Source: Mycobacterium sp. 3519A
GTDB lineage: Bacteria; Actinomycetota; Actinomycetes; Mycobacteriales; Mycobacteriaceae
NCBI RefSeq assembly: GCF_900240945.1
Contig: NZ_OESG01000014.1
Location: 1,050,923-1,114,922, forward strand
DNA: 64,000 nucleotides
Direction: 5' to 3'
Shown here: piece after piece, positions 54,538-62,966 of the stretch
Position numbering within the stretch: position 1 is the stretch's first letter
Layout of the letters: each line of letters starts with the position of its first letter
Notes under the pieces: model-generated
What the model was told of the DNA's origin: nothing
Database searches by the model: none
What the model saw: only the letters and a program-made list of their open reading frames with translations
Position numbers and translations under genes: made by a program

Positions 54538-55602
54538 TCAGTACTCGATGAAACGAGTGACGTACGGTGTCATTCCGGCGGTCCGCACCGCCGACACGTG
54601 GACATCGGAACCGGTGTAAGGAGCCTCGAGCATCATGCCCTGGCCCAGATACAAGGCCTCGTGCTGGCTGGCATTGGGGCCGTAGAAGATGACGTCGCCG
54701 CGGCGCATGAGCGCGACCGGTACTTTGCGGCCAGCGTTGTATTGGTCACCGGAATAGTGGGGCAGCTTGATTCCCACACCGGCGAAGGCGAAGAGAACGA
54801 TTCCGGAGCAGTCGAATCCTACTGTCCCCGAACCGGAATCGATCCCTCGCGATGGCCCCGCGGCACTGCCGCCGCCCCACGAATAGGGCACTCCGATCTG
54901 TGACATCGCGCGGCGAATCACATACTCGGACGCTTGCTGTCCGTGCACCCTCGGTATCACACCGTTGGTGAGCCCGCCTTGTCGACCGGTGATACTGGCC
55001 GGCACCAGCCCCAGACTGGCCAGGAAGGATCTGCCCATATCGGCGGTCACGCTGGCCGACGTGGTCGCAACTCCCAGGATCGAGTTCACGATCGCAAGCG
55101 GATCCCGTGCGACGTTGGCACTCGGCACCATCGGCAACGTGGGGTCCCACTGTTGAGACCCGTCGGGGACACCCAACCGGTCCAACGCGAGACCGCCGGT
55201 GCGCGTGGTGAATCCCGCGGGTGTGACGATCCGCAGCGATGATTTTTGCTGTTGCGCGACGCGATCGGAGCGCAGCCGCGGTCTGATGAACGCGCCGTGC
55301 ACGAGGCTGCGTTGGCCGCCGGACTGATCGCGGTCGACCTCGGTTATCGCTGTCTTGGCATGCCCGCGCGGATGCGATGCGGCATCCGCAGCCGCGACCA
55401 ACTCGCGCTGGTAGTTGTCCTGCGGGGTCCTGGGTGTCCAGCTGTGCTGCACGCTAACCAGAGTGAGGAGCAGCAACGCGGTCGCTGCCCCGACGATGCC
55501 ACGACTAAGGCTCCAGTCGCGCGGCAACGTTCGCCGACCGTGCCGCGCACGCAGCGCAGAACCGCGGCGCATGACTTGGCTCTGTCCACCGTTGCACGGC
55601 AT
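54538..55602 (-). CDS. NlpC/P60 cell-wall endopeptidase, RipB-like
   Basis: 354 residues; AAAAGGAGCGAC before the ATG. An N-terminal basic region and one hydrophobic segment (SRGIVGAATALLLLTLVSVQ) form a signal anchor. A ~180-residue middle has no recognised domain. The C-terminal NlpC/P60 domain is close to RipB: EYVIRRAMSQIGVPYSWGGG, TVGFDCSGIVLFAFAGVGIK with catalytic Cys, LMRRGDVIFYGPNASQHEAL with His, and MMLEAPYTGSDVHVSAVRTA. Rip enzymes cut D-Glu-mDAP bonds in peptidoglycan stems during division. The long middle segment distinguishes it from RipA and RipB. Confidence 0.88.
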   Translation of the reverse strand: MPCNGGQSQVMRRGSALRARHGRRTLPRDWSLSRGIVGAATALLLLTLVSVQHSWTPRTPQDNYQRELVAAADAASHPRGHAKTAITEVDRDQSGGQRSLVHGAFIRPRLRSDRVAQQQKSSLRIVTPAGFTTRTGGLALDRLGVPDGSQQWDPTLPMVPSANVARDPLAIVNSILGVATTSASVTADMGRSFLASLGLVPASITGRQGGLTNGVIPRVHGQQASEYVIRRAMSQIGVPYSWGGGSAAGPSRGIDSGSGTVGFDCSGIVLFAFAGVGIKLPHYSGDQYNAGRKVPVALMRRGDVIFYGPNASQHEALYLGQGMMLEAPYTGSDVHVSAVRTAGMTPYVTRFIEY

Positions 55603-55796
55603 GTCGCTCCTTTTCGTTTTCGGGTGTCCTCGTGGGTCAAACCCTCAATGTCTACTAATGGTAGAGGCGCAGGCAGAACATTAGCAGGCGGTAAGCCGCG
55701 GAGGAAGGGGCGAATTTTTCCAATGGTGATTACGTCGCGATCCAGCACGGCCCGTGACGGGGTAATCACCGGCGCACACGAAGAATGTGAAATCGC

Positions 55797-57164
55797 TCAG
55801 CGTGATCGCGCGTCGGGAGATGGGCGCCAGGTGTCGGCGATCGGCGCTCCCTCAGAACCGTTGCCACAGAAGGACGCGACATAATCCACGACGGCACCGA
55901 TGAGGACTTGACATGGCCGCGGCGAACCGGTGATGTAGGTCAGCATCGTGGCACCTTGATGGGCGGCAACGAGACTTACGGCTAAATGCTCGATATCGGC
56001 GGCCGCCGCAAGCTCGCCGGTCCTGCTCATGGCCTGCAGACCGTCGCGGAAACGTCCCAGCAGGCGGTCATATGCTTCTGCCATATCGCCGATGAGCGTC
56101 GGCTCAGCTTCCAATAGCTCACTGACCAGTGAACCGAACGGACACCCGCCACGCACGTGCACCGGCCCGACATCGGCCAAGCACGCGACCGCCCAGGCCC
56201 GTAAAGCGGCTAGGCTTGCCAGCCCGCCGAATTGGGGCTGAGACAGAAAGGCATCGAAGTCATCTGCGCAGGCCATCAGCACCCTGCGGGTCAGCTCCGT
56301 CCTGCCGGTGAAGTAATGCGCCAGTTGAGAACCGCTGACTCCCACGGCACTTCGCACGTCGTGAAGACTCGTACCGCGCACCCCGTGGTCGAACATCAGC
56401 TCGGCCGCACCGGCAACGATGCGCCGACGCGTAGCCAGCCCTTTGTCTGTCAACCGGGCCTCCGCCCAAGCGGAATCCACTGACGGTGCAGGCCAGCGGT
56501 ATCCGCGTGGCATTGGGCGCGGCGAGCGCTCGGCCACGTCGGCCGCGAACATCCGCAGGTGGTTGACGACGAAACGCAGCGCGCTGTGTAGCGGCCAGGC
56601 GTGGCGATAGGTGAAGCTCAGCAGACAGCCGCCCTGGTGTCCGCCGACGACGACGTTGGCCAGTAGATGCGGATCAGCCGTCGGCGTGAGCACACCGTCA
56701 CGCTTCATGTGCTCGAATCGTGCCTCAAAGAAGGCGACCCAACGACGATAGCCGCTGGCCACCGCCTCCCGCGTGTCCGCGTCCGCCTTGGCCAACTGAC
56801 CAGCCAGCCCGTGATAGGTCGGTCGGCCGCTGTAGCCGAACTTGCCGAGATGGCGAATATTGAGCGCGACCCAGTTCTCCCACTGCGTCCACGAGGTCAG
56901 CTCGCCCACGGCAGGGTCGCGATGTATCGCCATGATCAACTCGATCTGACGTTCGAGAACCGCGCGAACCAGCGACTGCTTGTCCGCAAAGTAATGGTTG
57001 ATCTGAGATCCACTGACCCCGGCGGCCACTCGCACCCGATCGAGACTCAAGCCCTCAAGGCCATCGACGAGTATCACGTCGGCCGCACACTGCAAGATCC
57101 GCTGACGAGTCGCGTGTCCTCTGGCGGTGAGACCTCGTGTAGCAAAGGGCGGTTCGCCGATCAT
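55797..57164 (-). CDS. Tandem double TetR/AcrR regulator (two full units in one chain)
   Basis: 455 residues, about twice a normal TetR. Unit 1 (residues ~10-205): ARGHATRQRILQCAADVILV, GLSLDRVRVAAGVSGSQINH, YFADKQSLVRAVLERQIELI and a helical ligand domain. Unit 2 (residues ~240-440): GLATRRRIVAGAAELMFDHG, TSLHDVRSAVGVSGSQLAHY, FTGRTELTRRVLMACADDFD, again followed by a TetR_C-like helical domain. Both helix-turn-helix units are intact and related (GVSGSQ in both), implying internal duplication and fusion. Such a protein would mimic a TetR dimer within one chain. The ATG at 57164 is chosen over 57224. An inverted repeat at 57276 may be its operator. Confidence 0.88.
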   Translation of the reverse strand: MIGEPPFATRGLTARGHATRQRILQCAADVILVDGLEGLSLDRVRVAAGVSGSQINHYFADKQSLVRAVLERQIELIMAIHRDPAVGELTSWTQWENWVALNIRHLGKFGYSGRPTYHGLAGQLAKADADTREAVASGYRRWVAFFEARFEHMKRDGVLTPTADPHLLANVVVGGHQGGCLLSFTYRHAWPLHSALRFVVNHLRMFAADVAERSPRPMPRGYRWPAPSVDSAWAEARLTDKGLATRRRIVAGAAELMFDHGVRGTSLHDVRSAVGVSGSQLAHYFTGRTELTRRVLMACADDFDAFLSQPQFGGLASLAALRAWAVACLADVGPVHVRGGCPFGSLVSELLEAEPTLIGDMAEAYDRLLGRFRDGLQAMSRTGELAAAADIEHLAVSLVAAHQGATMLTYITGSPRPCQVLIGAVVDYVASFCGNGSEGAPIADTWRPSPDARSR

Positions 57165-57275
57165 GAGACTGTAAACGATACTCCCCGAATACCAAACGGC
57201 CGAGTCGGACGCGGAACAGAACACGTCAGTTCATGGTGCGTTCGATCGACACAAGTAATGGGACAGAACACCCAA

Positions 57276-57296
57276 AAACGGTAAGCTAGACCGTTT
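57276..57296. promoter_or_regulatory. Inverted repeat upstream of the double TetR gene
   Basis: AAACGGT (57276-57282), spacer AAGCTAG, ACCGTTT (57290-57296), about 112 bases upstream of the start. A perfect 7-bp palindrome of TetR-operator size. The rest of 57165-57620 holds no recognised gene. Confidence 0.5.
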
Positions 57297-57620
57297 GAAC
57301 TTCTCCGGTCGCTGCAGACCGGTTCGCATGCGAAATCCCAGTCTCCCTATGCCGCAGCCACATCACACTTTGCCACATACCACCGGCCAGCACGCATATG
57401 TCGGAATCTGCGTTCCGTTAAGCCGGATCGTCGAACAATGTTGGGTGTGATGACCCAGAAATTGTCCGCGGCACAGCTCGGCGCGTCATCTCGATGCCGA
57501 CCGGGCCTCGATGCGCTACGGCGTCGGACATGTCGGCCTCTACCTGAGTTGTTCAGCCGCAGTGACGTTATTCGCCCATGTCCGTCGCCGATGAACCCGA
57601 AGATTTTGACGTGTAACGCT

Positions 57621-58436
57621 TTAGGGCGTCCATGCCCAGTTGTGGCGCAGGTACATCGGTTGCAGACCCGAGCGCAACATGTTGTCGAGCGACGGGTTGG
57701 TCGCGCCGGGGGCGGGGCGGCCTGTTTCCGCAACAAGCCATCGACAGCCTGCGGACGCCGCCTCGCTGGCACGAACAGCGAGCATGGCCGACTGAGCGCC
57801 GCGGTTGCGATGACTAGGCAACGTCGCGTCCGCGTTGAATGAACCGACAGCACCATGGATGTACAGGTTCGCGGCGGCGACCATCGTGTCGTCGTCCCAT
57901 GCAGCATATGGGCGGAAGTTTGGATGTTGCGCGCTCGCCACGAACATGTCCAACAGTTGCTCTTCGGGCATTTCGAATCCTTGCAGGGTCACCGACGCCC
58001 ATTGAGCAGCATCACTGTCAGAGACCGGCGTCACCCTCAATTCACTTGTTCCCGGACGGAACTGATTCACGTCGCAGGCCAGCTTGAACCACGACGACCT
58101 CAACGTGAACCCATGGCGTGCACAGATCTCATCCCAGTCGGCGGGAATCGCGTGGGGCGCGATCTGGATGACGGCGCCGGAACTCTGTTCGCCACGATAG
58201 AAGTCAACGATCTCGTCGATCAATTCTGCCGATACCGGCTCAGTGATTCCAAAACCCAGAGCTTTGGACCAGTATTTGGTCACGTCATGACGCATCGACA
58301 CCGCAACCCCGCCGCCGATTCTTGTGGTGGATATACCTAGTCGGGCCTTTGTCTCCGCTGACGCCATCGCGAGGTATTGATACATGAACTCGGCCTCGGC
58401 CTGCTCAGCGAGCATGCCGAGAGTCTCAATTGTCAT
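57621..58436 (-). CDS. GNAT-family N-acetyltransferase
   Basis: 271 residues. The first ~135 residues form a degenerate GNAT-like half (TKYWSKALGFGITEPVSAEL, VIQIAPHAIPADWDEICARH). The second half is a standard module: LRVTPVSDSDAAQWASVTLQ, AAWDDDTMVAAANLYIHGAV, then SFNADATLPSHRNRGAQSAM with the acetyl-CoA pyrophosphate loop (HRNRGAQ), and LVAETGRPAPGATNPSLDNM. The tail LRSGLQPMYLRHNW matches the common GNAT ending NxxxxGFxxxYxRxNW. The substrate is unknown. Monocistronic. Confidence 0.87.
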   Translation of the reverse strand: MTIETLGMLAEQAEAEFMYQYLAMASAETKARLGISTTRIGGGVAVSMRHDVTKYWSKALGFGITEPVSAELIDEIVDFYRGEQSSGAVIQIAPHAIPADWDEICARHGFTLRSSWFKLACDVNQFRPGTSELRVTPVSDSDAAQWASVTLQGFEMPEEQLLDMFVASAQHPNFRPYAAWDDDTMVAAANLYIHGAVGSFNADATLPSHRNRGAQSAMLAVRASEAASAGCRWLVAETGRPAPGATNPSLDNMLRSGLQPMYLRHNWAWTP

Positions 58437-59080
58437 CGTGAATCCTCACTTCCGTTGGGGCTCAACATGAGAAGGTCCTCTCCTGCCGCTACGGTCCGCC
58501 TGCGTTGCGTCATTCACATACAGGCTGCCTTGCATGATAAGCACCCGACTTCGCGAGTCACCCGCCGCCGGGCTCGAACGAAGATGTCAGCTAGATCGTC
58601 ACCGCAGCCGACACGGTGATGATTGCGGACATGTGCGTAAACGACGGTCGTGATATCGAGACCGGATACGTCTAGCCGCAAGTCGTACAAGGCTTTTCGT
58701 ACTCTGAGGAATATGAGAGGGGTTTCGCATCGATCAGGAGAATGAGTGTAACGATCGTTCGACGCCAGAACTGCCGGCTGCCCACTGCCGTCCGATCTAA
58801 TTTCGCCGCTCACTTGTCGAACGCGTATCGCAGCGGCCGACGGGAGACGATCCCATGGCGTCGCGTTCACAGACCGCGGCGTCGGCTATCCGGCAGCACC
58901 TGTGTCAGCCGACGATCACACCGTCGCGCTCACGGGCGCACGCCGCAGATGGCGATGGCTTCGGACCATGCGCCGCCTGGACGCGAAACGACGTGCCGCC
59001 GCGACGGGCTGAGGGATCACATGGCCACGCCATGCCTGGTGACAGCAAGGCATCAGTTCAAATGATGCTATGCTTTCATC
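58437..59080. other. Intergenic, nothing recognised
   Basis: About 640 bases between the GNAT gene (leftward) and vapB (rightward). No relic or operator recognised; the vapBC promoter should lie near 59040-59075. Confidence 0.45.
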
Positions 59081-59335
59081 GTGCGGACCACGGTTACGCT
59101 CGATGACGACACCTTGGCCGTCGTCCGTCGGCGCATGCGTGAGCGGGGCGTCTCGTTTAAGGAGGCGCTCAACGGCGCCATCCGTGACGGGGCCCAAGGC
59201 CGCGCTTCCCCTGCAGCCTTCGTCACCCGTACCGCGGACCTCGGCGTGCCGTCGGTGAACCTCGACCGCGCGCTGCAACTCGCCGCCGAGCTGGAAGACG
59301 AGGAGCTGCTGCGCCGGCAGCGCCGTGGCGCTTGA
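59081..59335 (+). CDS. vapB: VapB-type ribbon-helix-helix antitoxin
   Basis: 84 residues from GTG 59081. RTTVTLDDDTLAVVRRRMRE is the ribbon and first helix, RGVSFKEALNGAIRDGAQGR the second helix, and the C-terminal half (VNLDRALQLAAELEDEELLR) is the toxin-binding tail. It binds and neutralises the adjacent PIN RNase and represses its own promoter. The stop overlaps the toxin start (TTGA), the usual arrangement. Confidence 0.9.
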   Translation: MRTTVTLDDDTLAVVRRRMRERGVSFKEALNGAIRDGAQGRASPAAFVTRTADLGVPSVNLDRALQLAAELEDEELLRRQRRGA

Positions 59336-59772
59336 AGATCGTCGACGCCAACGTGCTTCTTTATGCGGTGAATTCGGCTGCCGAGCACCATGACACCAGC
59401 AGGCGCTGGCTCGATCACGCCCTCTCGGGCGCCGATACCGTCGGCTTGGCATGGGTGCCGATGCTGGCTTTCGTACGGCTGACCACCAAGGTCGGACTGT
59501 TTCCCGCCCCGCTGCGCACGCAGGACGCGATGCGACAGGTCGACGACTGGTGCAGCGCCCCAGGGGCGGTCGTCGTCGGCCCGACCGCGCGCCACCCGGA
59601 GTTACTCAGCACCCTGCTCTCGCAAGTAGGAACCGGCGGCAATCTCGTCAACGATGCCCACCTGGCCGCCCTGGCGCTGGAACACAGAGCCGGAATCGTC
59701 AGTTACGACAGCGACTTCGGCCGCTTCGGTGGGGTGCGTTGGGATACCCCCGACGCGCTCCTAGACCGCTGA
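59332..59772 (+). CDS. vapC: VapC-type PIN-domain ribonuclease toxin
   Basis: 146 residues from a TTG start overlapping the vapB stop by four bases. PIN acidic residues are visible: Asp in MKIVDANVLLYAVNSAAEHH, Glu/Asp region HDTSRRWLDHALSGADTVGL, Asp in TGGNLVNDAHLAALALEHRA, and the final Asp pair in GIVSYDSDFGRFGGVRWDTP. VapC toxins cut specific tRNAs or rRNA. This subgroup (VDANVLLYAVNxxAxxH) is frequent in mycobacteria. It is followed by an intrinsic terminator. Confidence 0.93.
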   Translation: MKIVDANVLLYAVNSAAEHHDTSRRWLDHALSGADTVGLAWVPMLAFVRLTTKVGLFPAPLRTQDAMRQVDDWCSAPGAVVVGPTARHPELLSTLLSQVGTGGNLVNDAHLAALALEHRAGIVSYDSDFGRFGGVRWDTPDALLDR

Positions 59773-59786
59773 CCAACAAATCTTCA

Positions 59787-59820
59787 AGAGGGGCATCCCG
59801 TAGCGGGTGCCCCTCTTTCT
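59787..59820 (+). terminator. Intrinsic terminator after vapC
   Basis: AGAGGGGCA and CCCG pair with CGGG and TGCCCCTCT (59787-59816) around loop TAG with one T bulge, followed by TTCT. It begins 15 bases after the vapC stop. Confidence 0.85.
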
Positions 59821-59836
59821 ATGTCAGCGTGTCGGG

Positions 59837-60961
59837 ATGGAAAAGCGTCGAGTGGTGATCGCCGGCCTTGGCGACAGCGGCGTTCTCACCGCAATCCGGT
59901 TGGCTCGACACGCCGATGTGGTCGGAATCTCGGCCAAACCGGCCTTGGTCAGCGGGCAGGAACTCGGCTGGCGACTGTCGCGGCCCCAGGAGTGGGCGCG
60001 CGCCAATTGGGTTGCGTTCGACAAGTTCCGCGGGCTCGACCGGGTCCGCACCGTGCACGGCACCCTGTCCGGACTCGACCTGGCGGCGCGCAAAGTCCTT
60101 GTGCGCCACGACGACGGGTCGACGTCCGCCGAGGCGTACGACGCGTTGGTCATTTCGACCGGGGTGAGCAACGGGTTCTGGCGCAGACCAGACTTCCAAT
60201 CCGCCGACGAGATCGCGGCGGAACTTTGTGCCGCGCACGACCGGCTCGCCAAGGCCGAGTCGGTGATCGTGGTCGGCGGCGGAGCCGCCGCCATCAGCAG
60301 CGCCGTCAACGTCGCCAGGACGTGGCCCGGTAAGCGGGTCGACCTTTACTTCCCGAACGATCGAGCCCTCGTCGAGCACCACCCGCGCGCATGGGAACGC
60401 GTCCAGCGCAGGCTCGACGAGGCCGGCGTGCGGCTGCACCCGCGGCATCGCGCGGTGGTCCCCGACGGCTTCGCCTGCGACCGGATCACCAGCGATCCGG
60501 TGCAGTGGAGCACCGGGCAGTCGCAGTCGTCCGCCGACGCGGTGCTGTGGGCGATCGGACGGGTCCGGCCCAACACCGGCTGGCTGCCCACCGAACTGCT
60601 GGACGACGGCGGCTTCGTGCGGGTCACCCCACAGCTCCAGGTGCCGGGACACCCGGATGTGTTCGCGGTGGGCGACGTCGCCGCGACGGACCCGTTGCGC
60701 AGTTCGGCCCGAAACAGGGCCGATGGGCTGCTCGCGCACAACGTCCGCGCCTCATTCGTTGGCGGACCGATGCGCGATTACCGCCCGCCGAAGCGGCGGT
60801 GGGGTTCAGTCGTCGGCATCCAGCCCGACGGGCTCGAAGTGTTCGCCCCGAACGGCCGCGCGTTCACGTTCCCGGCGTGGTCGTTCGATCGGGTGCTGAT
60901 GCCGCTCATCGTCCGCTGGGGCATTTATCGGGGTGTGCGGGAAAACCGGCCGCTGGCTTGA
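59837..60961 (+). CDS. NDH-2/FSP1-like FAD pyridine-nucleotide oxidoreductase
   Basis: 374 residues from ATG 59837. VVIAGLGDSGVLTAIRLARH is the FAD fold (GxGxxG with one Asp change), and YDALVISTGVSNGFWRRPDF follows. ESVIVVGGGAAAISSAVNVA is the NAD(P)H fold, and HPDVFAVGDVAATDPLRSSA the second FAD motif (GDVA). The C-terminus has a basic patch and KRRWGSVVGIQPDGLEVFAP but no clear membrane helix. Related proteins (NDH-2, AMID/FSP1) reduce quinones. It starts 65 bases after the vapC stop, behind the terminator, so it is probably transcribed separately. Confidence 0.87.
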   Translation: MEKRRVVIAGLGDSGVLTAIRLARHADVVGISAKPALVSGQELGWRLSRPQEWARANWVAFDKFRGLDRVRTVHGTLSGLDLAARKVLVRHDDGSTSAEAYDALVISTGVSNGFWRRPDFQSADEIAAELCAAHDRLAKAESVIVVGGGAAAISSAVNVARTWPGKRVDLYFPNDRALVEHHPRAWERVQRRLDEAGVRLHPRHRAVVPDGFACDRITSDPVQWSTGQSQSSADAVLWAIGRVRPNTGWLPTELLDDGGFVRVTPQLQVPGHPDVFAVGDVAATDPLRSSARNRADGLLAHNVRASFVGGPMRDYRPPKRRWGSVVGIQPDGLEVFAPNGRAFTFPAWSFDRVLMPLIVRWGIYRGVRENRPLA

Positions 60962-61084
60962 AACGGCTCGATTCCTGCCAACCGCCGATCAATTACTGCC
61001 ATCGGAATTAAAGCCTTGACCTGTGTGTTTAAGCAGTCAGACCGGTTGAAAACAAAGAAGGCACACACAGAAGAGGGCACCACA

Positions 61085-61252
61085 ATGAAGAAGTTCGGAT
61101 TTGCCACAGTCATCGCCAGCGGACTGACCGCCGCGGTCCTCGGCTTCGCAGGAGCCGCCCAGGCGGACGTCGCTCACCACGAGTGGGTGCATGACATCCA
61201 GCAGAAGGCCACGGTCGGTTCGGTGACACCGAGCTTCGGCAACGGCCGCTGA
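61085..61252 (+). CDS. Small exported peptide of unknown function (55 aa)
   Basis: GAAGAGGGCACC precedes the ATG. MKKFGFATVIASGLTAAVLG then FAGAAQADVAHHEW shows a complete Sec signal peptide with AQA cleavage. The mature peptide is only about 27 residues, contains the His pair HHEWVH and ends KATVGSVTPSFGNGR, with no cysteine. A strong terminator follows 20 bases after the stop, so it is a defined monocistronic unit. I do not recognise a characterised family. Similar tiny secreted peptides occur widely in mycobacteria. Confidence 0.82.
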   Translation: MKKFGFATVIASGLTAAVLGFAGAAQADVAHHEWVHDIQQKATVGSVTPSFGNGR

Positions 61253-61272
61253 CCAAGACCCCCCCAAAAAAG

Positions 61273-61305
61273 CAAGAGGGGCGCCCCCACCGGGCGCCCC
61301 TCTTG
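61273..61305. terminator. Bidirectional intrinsic terminator
   Basis: CAAGAGGGGCGCCC (61273-61286) pairs perfectly with GGGCGCCCCTCTTG (61292-61305), loop CCACC. The A-run AAAAAA at 61266-61271 forms the T-run for the leftward gene; the site separates two convergent genes. Confidence 0.9.
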
Positions 61306-61319
61306 TCATGTTCTGGGGC

Positions 61320-61586
61320 TCAATCGCGGACGATCACCGTGATGTAGCCGATCGGGATGCCGGTGTGTGCGGCGATGTACTTACGGGCGGCCACCTCGAC
61401 GGCGACCCGGTGACTGGCACGAGTCACGCCGCCGATCTCGGGGATGCGGATGACCCAGCCGGTGACTTCGGGGCTGACCTCGATTTCGAAGCACTGACCT
61501 GCGGTCATTCCGGGGACCCTGCGAATGGAACGGCCACTGCGGAAGGGCTGTGCGGAAACGGTCCGTGAGGCGAACTGCGTGGGCAT
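61320..61586 (-). CDS. HicB-like small antitoxin-fold protein
   Basis: 88 residues from the ATG at 61586. The core FEIEVSPEVTGWVIRIPEIG followed by GVTRASHRVAVEVAARKYIA matches the short mycobacterial proteins of form xWxIxIPEIxGxTxARxxxExexxAREYIA, which adopt the HicB partial RNase-H-like fold. TGIPIGYITVIV closes the domain. No HicA partner (dsRBD-like toxin) is adjacent, so it is an orphan. Function unknown; start chosen at the domain rather than the longer frame to 61703. Confidence 0.65.
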   Translation of the reverse strand: MPTQFASRTVSAQPFRSGRSIRRVPGMTAGQCFEIEVSPEVTGWVIRIPEIGGVTRASHRVAVEVAARKYIAAHTGIPIGYITVIVRD

Positions 61587-61757
61587 GCTCTCTCCTGGGC
61601 GACGGGGAACCGCGGGACAGCGTACTGCGAAAGGGCGCTCGCGCATAATCTGTGAGCGTCGGATGATCCGTCCGGGCCGACTCTGTATGGTCGGGGAGTT
61701 CACTGAAGAAGGGTCAGCGCGGCCGGGGTGACGTTACGTAAAAGGACGTGATAACCG

Positions 61758-62966
61758 ATGCGCGCCCCGCACTACCCGCAGGACACTCCCGCCGCCACTC
61801 GTGTGCCCGGCATCGGCCGACTCTCGGTGCTGCTGGTTGAGGACGACCGGGCCGATGCCCTCCTGGTGGAGGAACTGATCGCCGACGCCGCCGTCGACAT
61901 CGACTTCGCCTGGGCGCCTTCGATTTCGGAAGCCGAGCGGTTGTTGGTGCGCCGCCGCCCGGACTGTGTGCTGCTGGACCTGAACCTGCCCGACGCCACC
62001 GGCATCAACGCGCTTGAGCGCGTCAGCAAGGGTGATCCGACCATCCCGATCGTGGTGCTGACCGGGCTGAACGACGAGCACTTCGGCGTCTCCGCCGTCG
62101 CCTCGGGCGCGCAGGACTACCTGGTCAAAGGCCGGGTGGATCCGGAAACCCTGCGTCGCTCGCTGCTATATGCGATAGAGCGCAAACGTGCCGAGCTGAC
62201 CGCGGTCGAACTGCATGCCAGCCAGTTGCGGGCCGGCGAGAACGCCCGCCTCGAGCGCGGGCTGCAACCTTCGCCGCTGCTGCTCGACGACCCGGGCGTC
62301 GACATCGTCGCCCGGTACCGCGCGAGCCGGGCGTATGCGCTGCTCGGGGGCGACTTCTACGACGTCGTCCAGACACCGGACCGGACGGTGCACGTGATGG
62401 TCGGCGACGTGGCCGGGCACGGACCGGACGAAGCGGCCCTTGGCGTGGCATTGCGCATCGGCTGGCGCGCCCTGACCTTCGCCGGGCTGCGCGGCAATGA
62501 GCGAATGCATCAACTGGAGCGGATCCTGCTCACCGAACGCCCGTCGAAGGGCATCTTCGCCACGCTGTTGAGCTTGGCGTTCGCCCCCGACAGCCGACGA
62601 TTCGATGCCGTGCGCGCTGGGCATCCCGGCATGTTGATGCATGGAAAAGACGACGTGCAATGGATCGAACCGCCCGCAGGGCCCGCGCTGGGCCTCGGCG
62701 CACGCGAATGGCCGGTCAACGAACTCGAACTGCCGGACGGCCACGGCCTGCTGTTGCTCACCGACGGCCTGTTCGAGGGCCACTCGGGCCGAGGCAACGA
62801 ACGTCTCGGCGAGGACGGCCTGCTCGACCTGGCCCGCTCACTGGCCCCGCTGCCCGGCGCCGCGTTCGTGGACGCACTGATCGGCGAGGTGGAGGCGCGG
62901 GCGCGGACGCACGGCGGGCACACCGACGACATCGCGGTGGTGCGTGTCGAGCGGGCGCCGCGATGA
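61758..62966 (+). CDS. Response regulator with PP2C/SpoIIE phosphatase output
   Basis: 402 residues. The REC domain is residues ~14-135: [20 protein letters not shown] with the acidic pair, phospho-acceptor Asp in [20 protein letters not shown], Thr in [20 protein letters not shown] and Lys in [10 protein letters not shown] coiled linker follows ([20 protein letters not shown]), then a PP2C/SpoIIE phosphatase from ~residue 160: [66 protein letters not shown] and [12 protein letters not shown]. Such proteins usually dephosphorylate anti-anti-sigma factors. The stop overlaps the next start (ATGA), tying it to the downstream kinase. Confidence 0.92.
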   Translation: MRAPHYPQDTPAATRVPGIGRLSVLLVEDDRADALLVEELIADAAVDIDFAWAPSISEAERLLVRRRPDCVLLDLNLPDATGINALERVSKGDPTIPIVVLTGLNDEHFGVSAVASGAQDYLVKGRVDPETLRRSLLYAIERKRAELTAVELHASQLRAGENARLERGLQPSPLLLDDPGVDIVARYRASRAYALLGGDFYDVVQTPDRTVHVMVGDVAGHGPDEAALGVALRIGWRALTFAGLRGNERMHQLERILLTERPSKGIFATLLSLAFAPDSRRFDAVRAGHPGMLMHGKDDVQWIEPPAGPALGLGAREWPVNELELPDGHGLLLLTDGLFEGHSGRGNERLGEDGLLDLARSLAPLPGAAFVDALIGEVEARARTHGGHTDDIAVVRVERAPR

